Below, in pieces: positions 6,720 to 15,307 of a DNA stretch of 52,179 bases. The DNA is taken from assembly GCA_045128835.1 (NCBI GenBank), contig JBGVRX010000025.1, forward strand, positions 1 through 52,179. The letters run 5' to 3'. Position 1 is the stretch's first letter. Each line of letters starts with the position of its first letter. Source of the stretch: CALVUJ01 sp045128835. Lineage in GTDB: Bacteria > Bacillota_I > Bacilli_A > RFN20 > DUOF01. A program made the position numbers and the translations under genes. The notes under the pieces were generated by a model. That model was not told where the DNA came from. It saw only the letters and a program-made list of their open reading frames with translations, and did no database searches.

Positions 6720-8624
6720 ATGAGTAAGAGAATAATGTTTAAAAATTTGTTTCTTTTTATTTGTGTTAGTATTGCAAGTTTTTCTTTGTCTAATATAAAT
6801 TTGTTTGGTACTTGTTTTGTGTTTGCTATTCCTTTTACTATCTTTTGTTTTATTTTGGATAGAAAGTTAGGGTTGGTTTCTTTTTTTACTGTGTTTATTA
6901 ATTTATATAGGGAACATTTTCTTTTTTTACTTTTTGCAATTATTGTTTTTGTGGGAATTGTATTTGTTAAACGTTATGTTAGTCCTAATAATTTTAAATT
7001 AAAGAATGTTTTTTCTTTTTATTGTTTTATTACAGTTTTTGCTTCTTCTCTTTTTAATAATTATAATTTTATTTTTTCATTTTTTTGTGGTGTCATTTCT
7101 TATTGGGTAATGGTCTATTTTTTAGAATTGTATTTGTGTGTTAGAAAAAGAGATGCACTTAGTTCAAGATTAAGTTGTTTTTTATTTATTATGATTGGTG
7201 TAATGTTTTTAGGATTAAAATTCTCTTTCTATTATTTTGATATTACTTATATAGCACTTTTGTTTTTATTATTTATTGGACTAGAAGTGGGATTTGAAGT
7301 GGGTACATCATATGCGATTATTTTGCTTGTTATGGCGTATTTTTTGAAGATTTATACATTTGATTTAATTCTTTTCATATACAGTTTTCTTTTTTTTATT
7401 TTTATTAGGAATGTTAGTAAAGTTACTAGAAGTTTTGTTTATTTAATAGGAGTTATTTTTATTATTTATTATTATGATTTTGAATATGTTTTACTTTTTA
7501 ATTATGTTTTATTTTCAATTGGTATGATTTTCGTTAGGGATGGTTTTATACGAATAGTGAAGACTTATTGTTTATGTAATGAAGTGTATGTGGAAAAAAT
7601 AAGAAATGAAGAAAAACATAAAAGGATGATTGCTACTAAAAAGATTTTAAATTTTGCAGAGGTGTTTTCTCTCGTTAATGATAAACTGGATGTTAAAAAT
7701 AGAATTAAGAAAAATGATCGTTCTCTTTTAGCAGAAGAAATAAATATATTTAATAATCTTTTATTAGAGTTTACTAAAGATATAAAGGAAAATGTCGAGT
7801 TGGATAACAATTATAGGTTGAAAAAAGAATTTTATAGGTGTGGTGTGGATCTTGTTGATTTGTATTTTGAAGGGGATAATCTCGAGGTACATGTTGGATG
7901 TCACAAAAAAGAGATAAAAGATTTTATTGTTCCTCTAATTAAGAAGATATTAAATGATGAGGTTGTGTTAGAGAGTTTTAAATGGGATTATGTTTATGGT
8001 TATTATATTTTAAATTTAAGGGAAAAGAATACTTTTAATTTTAAATATGGTATTAGTCAGAAAAGTTTGGAAGGTAATGTGTGTGGAGATAGTTATTTAG
8101 TGTATGAAAATGATGATGTGTATATGTTTGTTATTAGTGATGGAATGGGGAATGGCGAAAAGGCTAGAGAAGCTTCTAAACTTGCGATTAGTTTATTGAA
8201 GAAGTTTTTGGATGTTGGTTTTAGCGTAGAACAAACTGTTAAGTCTTTAAATAGTGTGTTGAAAGGGAAATATAACAAGGAACTTTATTCTACGCTTGAT
8301 TTATTCTTTTTTGATAAGAAAGTAAATAAGTTTTATTTTTGTAAGAATGGAGCGGCGGATTCGTATTTGATTAGAGATAAAAAAGTTTGTTTTAAAGGGA
8401 ATAATTTGCCTTTAGGAATTGTGGATAATATTAGTGTTAATTTGCAGGAGGTTGAAATACAAAAAGATGATATTTTGGTTATGGCTAGTGATGGTGTAGA
8501 AGATAAGCGTTTTATTGGATTAGAGTTAGTAAAGATGAGTAATTTGCAAAAGGTGTCTGAGAAAATTATTGGAAAAGAAGAAGTGAAGGATGATAAAACA
8601 GTTTTTGTAATAAAAATTTGTTAA
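6720..8624 (+). CDS. spoIIE: Stage II sporulation protein E, PP2C phosphatase
   Basis: SpoIIE dephosphorylates the anti-anti-sigma factor SpoIIAA in the forespore, activating sigma-F. The protein has a run of hydrophobic membrane helices over about residues 10-290, a linker, and a C-terminal PP2C domain with CGDSYLV, SDGMGNGEKA, YSTLDL and LPLGIV, which are the family's metal-binding and core motifs. At about 634 residues it is much shorter than the 827-residue B. subtilis protein; the central FtsZ-interacting region looks reduced. The start at 6720 follows GGTGG; a GTG at 6699 is in frame. It lies upstream of tilS-ftsH as in Bacillus. Translation is rich in Phe and Ile. Confidence 0.93.
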   Translation: MSKRIMFKNLFLFICVSIASFSLSNINLFGTCFVFAIPFTIFCFILDRKLGLVSFFTVFINLYREHFLFLLFAIIVFVGIVFVKRYVSPNNFKLKNVFSFYCFITVFASSLFNNYNFIFSFFCGVISYWVMVYFLELYLCVRKRDALSSRLSCFLFIMIGVMFLGLKFSFYYFDITYIALLFLLFIGLEVGFEVGTSYAIILLVMAYFLKIYTFDLILFIYSFLFFIFIRNVSKVTRSFVYLIGVIFIIYYYDFEYVLLFNYVLFSIGMIFVRDGFIRIVKTYCLCNEVYVEKIRNEEKHKRMIATKKILNFAEVFSLVNDKLDVKNRIKKNDRSLLAEEINIFNNLLLEFTKDIKENVELDNNYRLKKEFYRCGVDLVDLYFEGDNLEVHVGCHKKEIKDFIVPLIKKILNDEVVLESFKWDYVYGYYILNLREKNTFNFKYGISQKSLEGNVCGDSYLVYENDDVYMFVISDGMGNGEKAREASKLAISLLKKFLDVGFSVEQTVKSLNSVLKGKYNKELYSTLDLFFFDKKVNKFYFCKNGAADSYLIRDKKVCFKGNNLPLGIVDNISVNLQEVEIQKDDILVMASDGVEDKRFIGLELVKMSNLQKVSEKIIGKEEVKDDKTVFVIKIC

Positions 8625-8647
8625 AGAAATAGAAAGAGTGTTATACT
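8618..8647 (+). promoter_or_regulatory. Promoter of tilS-ftsH
   Basis: TTGTTA (8618-8623), 18 bp, extended -10 TGTTATACT (8639-8647). The Gly-rich Shine-Dalgarno GGTGGTGG starts three bases later, so the predicted leader is about nine bases. Confidence 0.55.
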
Positions 8648-8662
8648 TTTGGTGGTGGTAGT

Positions 8663-9898
8663 ATGGAAAGTAAAACGAGGTATAGTTTAGTTGCTGTAAG
8701 TGGCGGTAGTGATTCTATGGCTCTTTTGGATACGCTTTATAACAAGGGATTAAACTTGGTTGTTTGTCATGTTAATTATAATGTTAGAGATAGTGCACTT
8801 AGAGATGAGAATATTGTTAAGGAATATTGTGAATCTAGAGAAATTATTTTAGAGGTTTTGAAAGATTTTAAATATGATAAGAGTGAAGGTAATTTTGAAA
8901 ATTGGGCAAGAGTAAAAAGATATAATTTTTTTAAGGAAATGTATAAAAAGTATGATTGTGATTATTTATATGTGGGTCATAATTTAGATGATTTGTTGGA
9001 AACTTATTTTATTCAAAAAGAGAGAAATAGTAGGTGTGATTTTTTTGGATTAAAAGAAGAAATAGAAATTTATGAAATGAAGGTTAAAAGGGTTTTGCTT
9101 TCATATAGTAAAGATGAACTAAGAGAATATTGTGAGAATAATAATATTAAATATGGTGTTGATGAAACTAATTTTGATGAGACCTATTTGAGGAATAATA
9201 TTAGACATAATGTTATTAAAAATATGTCTTTAGAAGAAAAGAAAAAAGTTTTAAATGAGATTAATTTTTTGAATATTGAAAAAGAAAAGGAATATGATTT
9301 TTATCACAAATTATTAAATAAATGTAAATGTGAGAATAATAGTATTAATCTAGATTTGTTTAGAGAAATAGATGATGAGAATAAAGTTAGTGTTTTATAT
9401 TATTTTGTTATCGAGAATGTTAAAGAGAGAATATCAATAAGTAAGAAGAGAGTTGAAGATATTCTGGTAAAAATAAACTCTAATAAACCCAATATAATTT
9501 TGGGGTCTTTTAAAGATTTTGTTTTGTATAAAGAGTATGAAAGATTAGTAATAAAAAAAGAGGCAAAAGAATTTAGTTATAGTATAGATGGTGAGAAAGG
9601 TGTTATCGGAGACTTTGTTGTTTGTGATACTGGCAAAAAACTTGAAAAGGTAGTTGTAAGAAAAGAAATGTTGCCATTGACTTTAGAAAGTTATAAGGGT
9701 GATAATCCTCAGATTAATCGTTTATTTATTGATAAGAAGATTCCTATAAGTGAGAGGAAATGTTGGCCGATTGTTAAGGATAAATTAGGTAATGTATTGC
9801 TTGTACTAAATATTAAAAAGTTTTATAATAACATAGATTTCAATTGTGAGAATATGATTGAATTTTATATTAGAAGGAAAGAAAAGGAGAAGTGTTAA
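8663..9898 (+). CDS. tilS: tRNA(Ile)-lysidine synthetase
   Basis: Converts cytidine 34 of tRNA-Ile(CAU) to lysidine so that it reads AUA, using ATP and lysine; essential in most bacteria. The 411-residue protein opens with the PP-loop SGGSDS (13-18), then HVNYNVR and GHNLDDLLETYF, which are ATP and tRNA-binding landmarks, and ends with a substrate-binding domain containing ISERKCWPIV. Length is normal. The ftsH start codon follows its stop directly, so the two form one unit, a coupling common in Firmicutes (usually with hprT between, absent here). Confidence 0.95.
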   Translation: MESKTRYSLVAVSGGSDSMALLDTLYNKGLNLVVCHVNYNVRDSALRDENIVKEYCESREIILEVLKDFKYDKSEGNFENWARVKRYNFFKEMYKKYDCDYLYVGHNLDDLLETYFIQKERNSRCDFFGLKEEIEIYEMKVKRVLLSYSKDELREYCENNNIKYGVDETNFDETYLRNNIRHNVIKNMSLEEKKKVLNEINFLNIEKEKEYDFYHKLLNKCKCENNSINLDLFREIDDENKVSVLYYFVIENVKERISISKKRVEDILVKINSNKPNIILGSFKDFVLYKEYERLVIKKEAKEFSYSIDGEKGVIGDFVVCDTGKKLEKVVVRKEMLPLTLESYKGDNPQINRLFIDKKIPISERKCWPIVKDKLGNVLLVLNIKKFYNNIDFNCENMIEFYIRRKEKEKC

Positions 9899-11905
9899 AT
9901 GAATAATCATTCTAAAAAAAGAGGTTTATTAGAGTATATAGCACCATGGCTTTTATGTTTGGTTGTTATTATTGTTCTTATTTTTGTTTTTAATAAAGAC
10001 AACAGTGTTAAACAATATAGTGAGGGAGAATTCTTTGAGGTTCTTGCTACTGAATCATGTGATTCCAATAATGTTTGTTTATGGGTTACTTCTGGTAATG
10101 AATTTAAAGAATTATATGTTACAGAGAAAAACAGAGTAATCGATGTTGAAGGTGTTGTTAAAATTAATGATGTAAACACTAAATTTACAACAAGAATTTC
10201 TTATGTTGCTAGTGATGATTTAAGAGCAGCGATCAATGCAAATGAAAGTGCTGTAAAGGTTGTTAGTTATGTAGATAACTTTGAAACAAATGTTTGGGCT
10301 GATATGGCTATATCTATTATTCCTATGGTTATAATCGGTATTATATTTGTGTTCTTATTCACTAGAATTTTAGGTGGTTCTGGTGGTGGAAGTGCTAGAG
10401 GTGCTATGGATGTTGGTAAGTCTAGAGCAAGAAGAGAAGAAACTACTAAAATTAGATTTGACAATGTAGCTGGTTGTGTTGAAGAAAAAGAAGAAATGAA
10501 GGAACTTGTTGATTATTTAAAGAATCCACAAAAGTTTGCTAAGATGGGTGCAAGAGTTCCAAAAGGTGTTTTACTTACAGGTGCTCCTGGTACAGGTAAA
10601 ACTTTATTGGCTAAAGCTATCGCTGGTGAAGCGGGCGTGCCTTTCTTCTCAATTTCAGGTAGTGATTTTGTAGAGATGTTCGTTGGTGTTGGTGCTAGTA
10701 GAGTTAGAGATATGTTCAAACAAGCTAAATTAAATGCTCCTTGTATTATCTTTATTGATGAAATTGATGCCGTTGGTCGTCAAAGAGGAACTGGTTTAGG
10801 TGGAGGACACGATGAAAGAGAACAAACACTTAACCAATTGTTAGTAGAGATGGATGGATTTAATGAAAATAGTGGAATTATCATCATTGCTGCAACTAAC
10901 AGAAGCGATGTATTAGACCCTGCTTTATTAAGACCAGGAAGATTTGATAGACAAATTATTGTTAACTTACCTGATAAAAAGGGAAGAGAAGAAATTTTAA
11001 GAGTTCATGCTCGTAATAAGTTCTTTGAAAGTGATGTTAATTTCTCTAATATTGCTAAAAGAACACCTGGATTCAGTGGTGCTGAATTAGAGAATACACT
11101 TAATGAAGCTGCTATTCTTGCAGTTAGAGCAAATAAGACTAAGATTTCTAAAGAAGATATTGATGAAGCAATTGATAGAGTAATGGGTGGACCTGCTAAG
11201 AAGAGTAGAATTATTACTCCTAAAGAAAAGAAACTTATTGCTTACCACGAAGCAGGACACGCTACAGTTGGATTAATGGTTGAAAAAGCTGATATCGTTC
11301 AAAAAGTTACTATCATTCCTCGTGGAGATGCTGGGGGTTATGTATTGATGACTCCAGAAGAAGATACAATGCTTCAAACTAAGAGTGAACTTTTAGACAG
11401 AATTACTGGATTACTTGCTGGTAGAGTAAGTGAAGAAATTTTCTTTGATGATGTTACTACAGGTGCTCATAATGATATTGAAAAAGCAACAAGAATTGCT
11501 AGACTTATGGTTACAGAACTTGGTATGTCAAGTTTAGGTACTATTCAATATGAACAACAAACAGGTAGTGCTTTCTTAGGTAGAGATTACGCTAATACAA
11601 GAAAGAGTTTCTCTGGACAAGTTGCGTATGAAATTGACCAAGAAGTTAGAAAGATTATTGATGGCTGTTATAACCGTGCTAAAGAAGTTATTAATGCTAA
11701 TAAAGAATTATTAACTAAGATTGCTGAAGCTTTACTTGAAAAAGAAGTTATTACTAGTGAAGAAATTTATGAAATTGCTGGTATGAAGGATCCAATGAGT
11801 GAAGAAACTGAAAAAGTAGAAGCAAAGGCAGAAGAAGCAACTGTTGAAGTTAAAGTTGAAAAAGTAAAAGAACCAGTTGAAGAAGAAAAGAAAGAAGAGA
11901 ACTAA
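9899..11905 (+). CDS. ftsH: ATP-dependent zinc metalloprotease FtsH
   Basis: A membrane-anchored hexameric AAA+ protease that degrades damaged membrane proteins and short-lived regulators. The 668-residue protein has a transmembrane helix at about 13-31, an extracytoplasmic domain, a second helix at about 137-155, Walker A GAPGTGKT at 228-235, Walker B IIFIDEIDAVG, and the zinc site HEAGH at 450-454. The C-terminal 45 residues are a Glu/Lys/Val tail that carries no known motif. AAGGAG within the end of tilS sets the start. A terminator overlaps its last codons. In Bacillus, loss of FtsH blocks sporulation. Confidence 0.98.
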   Translation: MNNHSKKRGLLEYIAPWLLCLVVIIVLIFVFNKDNSVKQYSEGEFFEVLATESCDSNNVCLWVTSGNEFKELYVTEKNRVIDVEGVVKINDVNTKFTTRISYVASDDLRAAINANESAVKVVSYVDNFETNVWADMAISIIPMVIIGIIFVFLFTRILGGSGGGSARGAMDVGKSRARREETTKIRFDNVAGCVEEKEEMKELVDYLKNPQKFAKMGARVPKGVLLTGAPGTGKTLLAKAIAGEAGVPFFSISGSDFVEMFVGVGASRVRDMFKQAKLNAPCIIFIDEIDAVGRQRGTGLGGGHDEREQTLNQLLVEMDGFNENSGIIIIAATNRSDVLDPALLRPGRFDRQIIVNLPDKKGREEILRVHARNKFFESDVNFSNIAKRTPGFSGAELENTLNEAAILAVRANKTKISKEDIDEAIDRVMGGPAKKSRIITPKEKKLIAYHEAGHATVGLMVEKADIVQKVTIIPRGDAGGYVLMTPEEDTMLQTKSELLDRITGLLAGRVSEEIFFDDVTTGAHNDIEKATRIARLMVTELGMSSLGTIQYEQQTGSAFLGRDYANTRKSFSGQVAYEIDQEVRKIIDGCYNRAKEVINANKELLTKIAEALLEKEVITSEEIYEIAGMKDPMSEETEKVEAKAEEATVEVKVEKVKEPVEEEKKEEN

Positions 11906-11925
11906 TCATTCTCTTCTTTTTCTTT
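11891..11925 (+). terminator. Terminator overlapping the end of ftsH
   Basis: Perfect stem AAAGAAGAGAA (11891-11901) / TTCTCTTCTTT (11909-11919) and a T-rich tail. The left arm encodes the last residues of FtsH. Confidence 0.8.
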
Positions 11926-11941
11926 TAGGAAAACTAGAACA

Positions 11942-11970
11942 TTGACTTTTTTACTAGATACCTTTACAAT
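11942..11970 (+). promoter_or_regulatory. Promoter of hslO
   Basis: TTGACT (11942-11947), 17 bp, TACAAT (11965-11970). GGTGAT (11979-11984) and the ATG (11989) follow, giving a leader of about 11 bases. Confidence 0.7.
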
Positions 11971-11988
11971 TCTTTTGTGGTGATGAAA

Positions 11989-12819
11989 ATGGATTATTTA
12001 GTAAGAGGAATGGCAAGAGAAGATAAAATTAGAATTATCGGATGCGAATGTAAAGAAACTGTTGATTTGATTTGTAAGAAGCATGGAACTTATCCAATTG
12101 CAACAATAACATTGGGTAGATTTTTGTGTGCAACTTTGATGATGGGGGCTATGTTAAAGGATAATCAAACAATAACTTGTATTTTAAATGGAAATGGTAG
12201 TTTGGGTTCTGTATTTGGACAAGCTAACGCTAAAGGAAATGTTAGAGGTTTTGTTGGAGATCCTTGCGTTGATTTGCCTCTTGTTGATGGTAAGTGGGAT
12301 GTTGAAACTGCTGTTGGAAATGATGGAATTTTAAATGTTATAAAAAACTTTGATGAGGAAAAGAACTTTTCTAGTCAAGTAGCTGTTAGTAGTGGTGATA
12401 TTGCTACGAATATTGCAACATATTTTTTCAACAGTGAGCAATTACCAACAATAGTTAATCTTGGTGTTGAACTAGATAAAGATGGAAGCATTAAGAGCGC
12501 TAAAGGATATATTATTCAACTTATGACTGGATATACAGAAGAAGATGTTGAATGTCTTGAAAATTTAAAGTTAGCTTCCTTGGATAAGAAAATTGATGAA
12601 TGTATAGTTGAAATGTTTAGTGATTTTAAACGTTTAGAAAATACACCTGTTAGTTTTGCTTGTGATTGCAGTAAAGAAAAATTTGAAAATGGTTTAAGAG
12701 CATTGAATAAGGAAGAGTTGAAACAAATAATTGAGGAAGAAGAGTCTATCGAAGTTGTTTGTAATTTCTGTTCAGATAAATATATTTTCACTAAAGAAGA
12801 ATTAAAGAAACTGTTATAA
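11989..12819 (+). CDS. hslO: Redox-regulated chaperone Hsp33
   Basis: A holdase that becomes active when oxidation releases zinc from its C-terminal cysteines. The 276-residue protein starts MDYLVRGMAREDKIRI, close to the family's usual opening, and ends with the redox switch CDC ... CNFC (CxC and CxxC). The start at 11989 was chosen because GGTGAT lies four bases upstream; in-frame GTG and ATG codons at 11977-11983 overlap that site. It follows ftsH as in Bacillus, but coaX, normally between them, is missing and a terminator and new promoter separate the two. Confidence 0.95.
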   Translation: MDYLVRGMAREDKIRIIGCECKETVDLICKKHGTYPIATITLGRFLCATLMMGAMLKDNQTITCILNGNGSLGSVFGQANAKGNVRGFVGDPCVDLPLVDGKWDVETAVGNDGILNVIKNFDEEKNFSSQVAVSSGDIATNIATYFFNSEQLPTIVNLGVELDKDGSIKSAKGYIIQLMTGYTEEDVECLENLKLASLDKKIDECIVEMFSDFKRLENTPVSFACDCSKEKFENGLRALNKEELKQIIEEEESIEVVCNFCSDKYIFTKEELKKLL

Positions 12820-12834
12820 TTTTAGTTTCTTTTT
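12804..12834 (+). terminator. hslO terminator with a -10 box in its loop
   Basis: Stem AAAGAAACT (12804-12812) / AGTTTCTTT (12824-12832). The loop holds the extended -10 TGTTATAAT (12812-12820) that could start the tRNA-Ser transcript at about 12827. Confidence 0.6.
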
Positions 12835-12922
12835 GGAGAGATGTCAGAGTGGTCGATTGTGGAGCTCTCGAAAAGCTTTGTTCTTAAAGGAACCCGGGGT
12901 TCGAATCCCCGTCTCTCCGCCA
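12835..12922 (+). tRNA. tRNA-Ser, anticodon CGA
   Basis: Decodes TCG. Acceptor arm GGAGAGA (12835-12841) pairs with TCTCTCC (12912-12918), discriminator G, and an encoded CCA end. The anticodon stem GAGCT / AGCTT encloses the loop CTCGAAA, giving anticodon CGA. A long variable arm and the T arm CGGGG-TTCGAAT-CCCCG follow, both as expected for a class II serine tRNA. Confidence 0.95.
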
Positions 12923-12939
12923 GAGATGGTATAAACATG

Positions 12940-12962
12940 AAAGAGGATTATTCCTCTTTTTT
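12940..12962 (+). terminator. Terminator after tRNA-Ser
   Basis: Stem AAGAGGA (12941-12947) / TCCTCTT (12952-12958), four-base loop, and seven or more T. Confidence 0.85.
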
Positions 12963-12990
12963 TGTTTTAAAAAGAGATGTGTGATATAAT
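12962..12990 (+). promoter_or_regulatory. Promoter of the metallophosphoesterase gene
   Basis: TTGTTT (12962-12967), 17 bp, extended -10 TGATATAAT (12982-12990). Confidence 0.65.
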
Positions 12991-13014
12991 TTGTTTGTTA
13001 TAGGAGAATGATAA

Positions 13015-14115
13015 ATGAAAATATTGGTTTTTAGCGATGTTCATGCAAGTTTGAATTGTTTAAAGGCTTTAGTTGAAACAGAGGATTATAAAAGTGCAGA
13101 TAAGATTGTTTTTCTTGGTGATATAGTTATGGGCTGCAGTAGACCTAATGAGTGTATTGAGTTTATAAAAAATATGGATTGCGTATGTTTGTTAGGTAAC
13201 AACGATGACTATATTTGTAATCATGTGCCTGAGGTTGATTGGTTAGAATTTGATGATATAAAAAGAGAACAATACAAATATATGGATAAACTTGTAAGCG
13301 AAGAAAATAAAAAAGTTCTTAGAAGTTGGAATAGAGAATTATATTTGAATGTGTGTGGAAAAACTTTTTATTTTACTCATTATGCTTGGAGGATATATGA
13401 TGGGGAACTTGATATTGAAAGAAACCCTAAAGAAATATGTTTAGAAAGTAGAAAGGCAATGTTTGGTAATATTAATGCTGATTATATTTTCTTTGGTCAT
13501 GAGCATGATTTGAATCATTTTGTGGATAACAATAAGATGTTTTATTGTGTAAATACAATTGGATTAGAGAATCCTGGTTTTTATTTGGTTGTTAATGTTA
13601 GTGATGAAAACGTTTGTATTGAAGAGAAATATGTTGATTATGATATTAATGAAGAAATAGAACTAATGGATAAAGCTGGATATCCATATGGGAAAGATAA
13701 AATTAATACTAAAGTTGACGCTTATAACGTTAATAAGTTTGAAGTATATAAAGATGAAGTTGAAGAAAAGAAAACAAGAGATTTTCATAAATCAAGAATT
13801 GCTTTTTTGATTGTTGATGGCGAAGTTAAAGTTTTAAAAGAAAGTCGATTATCTCATTTTGAGTGGGCTAAAAGTATTGGAATAGATGAAGATAGATTTA
13901 ATAAAATTGTTAGGGGTTATATTCTAGGAGATACGATGGTTTTTTATAAGGGTGATTTTGAGGTGGATGGTGAAGTTGTTGAAGCATCTAAAAAATACAG
14001 TAGCTTATTAAAAACAATTTGTAGTTTAGAAGGGAAATTCCAAGTTTATTGTGGTGTTGAAAAAAGAAATCCCGGAGAAGTATGGCCTCCTAAAATGTTT
14101 GTATTAGAAATTTAA
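13015..14115 (+). CDS. Calcineurin-like metallophosphoesterase with C-terminal extension
   Basis: Residues 1-210 form a metal-dependent phosphoesterase: DVH (8-10), FLGDIVMG, LLGNND, THYAW and FFGHEHD supply the two-metal ligands in family order, nearest to the YfcE/MJ0936 group of phosphodiesterases, where GNND or GNCD is common. Residues about 245-366 are an extra domain I do not recognise; it contains IVDGEVKVL, HFEWAKSIGI and a Pro/Trp-rich end. The substrate cannot be told. AGGAG before the ATG sets the start. The downstream flavodoxin and HAD genes follow closely and may be cotranscribed. Confidence 0.85.
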   Translation: MKILVFSDVHASLNCLKALVETEDYKSADKIVFLGDIVMGCSRPNECIEFIKNMDCVCLLGNNDDYICNHVPEVDWLEFDDIKREQYKYMDKLVSEENKKVLRSWNRELYLNVCGKTFYFTHYAWRIYDGELDIERNPKEICLESRKAMFGNINADYIFFGHEHDLNHFVDNNKMFYCVNTIGLENPGFYLVVNVSDENVCIEEKYVDYDINEEIELMDKAGYPYGKDKINTKVDAYNVNKFEVYKDEVEEKKTRDFHKSRIAFLIVDGEVKVLKESRLSHFEWAKSIGIDEDRFNKIVRGYILGDTMVFYKGDFEVDGEVVEASKKYSSLLKTICSLEGKFQVYCGVEKRNPGEVWPPKMFVLEI

Positions 14116-14135
14116 AAAAGAAAGAGAGAATGTCG

Positions 14136-14663
14136 ATGAGTAATATTTTAGTTGTATATTTTTCGCATAAAGGAGAAACTTATTTTCCCGATGGATATAG
14201 AGTAGTGGAAAAAGGAAATGCGAACATAATAGCAGAAAAGGTTCAAAGTTTGTTGAATGCAGATGTTTTTGAAATTAGACCTATCAATAAATATCCTGTA
14301 GGGTATAAAGAGTGTTGTGAGGTTGCTAAGGAAGAATATGAAAAAGGTACATTGCCTAAATTAGAAGAGTATCTTCCAAATATTAAAGGATATGATACAG
14401 TTGTTTTGGTATATCCTTGCTGGTGGGGAACAATTCCTCAAGCGATGTTTACATTTTTGAAAAAATACGATTTTAAGGATAAGGAAATATATCCTATTTG
14501 TACTCATGAGGGAAGTGGAATGGGTAAAAGTGAAATTGATTTAGTAAATGTTTGTTCTAAAGCAAGAATTCATAGAGGCTTGGCGATTAAGGGTTCTAAA
14601 GTTAATCTTTGTGATGCATCTCTTAGGGAATATTTTGTGGGATTATTGATGAAGGAGAATTAA
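14136..14663 (+). CDS. Flavodoxin family protein
   Basis: A probable FMN-binding electron-transfer or NAD(P)H-dependent reductase-like protein of 175 residues. The N-terminal strand and loop ILVVYFSHKGET fit the flavodoxin phosphate-binding loop, and LVYPCWWGTIPQAMFTFL matches the second FMN-contact region of the flavodoxin_4 group. It lacks membrane segments. ATG codons exist at 14130 and 14136; the second sits eight bases after the GAGAG purine run and gives the usual flavodoxin N-terminus. The HAD gene begins one base after its stop. Confidence 0.85.
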   Translation: MSNILVVYFSHKGETYFPDGYRVVEKGNANIIAEKVQSLLNADVFEIRPINKYPVGYKECCEVAKEEYEKGTLPKLEEYLPNIKGYDTVVLVYPCWWGTIPQAMFTFLKKYDFKDKEIYPICTHEGSGMGKSEIDLVNVCSKARIHRGLAIKGSKVNLCDASLREYFVGLLMKEN

Positions 14664-14664
14664 G

Positions 14665-15267
14665 ATGATTTTTGTTTTTGATTTAGATGATACAGTTATA
14701 GATACTGATGGTTATAGCGAGAAGTATATAAAAAATTTTTTTGAAAAGCATAATCTTCCTTATAAGCAAATTTTTAATGTAGCAAGATTTGCGGAAAAGA
14801 AGTTTGATTGGGATAATGAAACGGCATTAGAATGGTATAAAACATATGGAGATCAAATGATGTTGGAGTTCCCTTTTAATAAAGATGCAAAGGAAGTTAT
14901 TAATAGGTTGTATGATTTAGGAAATACGATTGTTATAGCTACGGCTAGAGCAAATGACTGGCATGTAGATCCAGAAGGTATCACAAAAAAATGGTTGGAG
15001 CAAAATGAACTTAAATACCATAAATTGTACATTGGTAGAATCGACAAAGAAAAAATTTGTGAAGAAATAAATGCTGATTTCTTTTTAGATGATGATTTGA
15101 AAATAACAGCAAGAGTAGGGGCTTATTTTAATGCTAGAGGAAGAGGCATTTCGTGTTTATTTAATACAGCGTATAATCAAAATTTAGAGGAAGATGTAAA
15201 TGTTGTAAGAGTTAAATCGTTTAAAGAATTTTTTAAATTAACGGTTGGAGAAGAATTTATTAAATAA
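14665..15267 (+). CDS. HAD-superfamily phosphatase, 5'-nucleotidase-like
   Basis: A 200-residue haloacid-dehalogenase-fold enzyme. The nucleophile motif is DLDDT at residues 6-10 (D6 nucleophile, D8 general acid); IATARAND provides the second motif and FFLDDD the metal-binding acidic pair. Length and layout best fit the deoxyribonucleotidase (NT5C)-like group, but the substrate is not determined. AAGGAG inside the end of the flavodoxin gene serves as its ribosome site. A hairpin follows that also serves the convergent kinase gene. Confidence 0.85.
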   Translation: MIFVFDLDDTVIDTDGYSEKYIKNFFEKHNLPYKQIFNVARFAEKKFDWDNETALEWYKTYGDQMMLEFPFNKDAKEVINRLYDLGNTIVIATARANDWHVDPEGITKKWLEQNELKYHKLYIGRIDKEKICEEINADFFLDDDLKITARVGAYFNARGRGISCLFNTAYNQNLEEDVNVVRVKSFKEFFKLTVGEEFIK

Positions 15268-15276
15268 TTAAGCATG

Positions 15277-15307
15277 AAAAAAGATTAGTTTTCGCTAATC
15301 TTTTTTT
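15277..15307. terminator. Bidirectional terminator between HAD gene and nadR-like gene
   Basis: Stem AAGATTAG (15281-15288) with CTAATCTT, flanked by A and T runs on either side so it can act in both directions. It overlaps the last codons of the minus-strand kinase gene. Confidence 0.85.

Noticed and set aside
13180..13210. GNND instead of GNHD in the phosphoesterase as a lost catalytic residue
   Set aside because: GNND and GNCD are normal variants in the YfcE/MJ0936 group.
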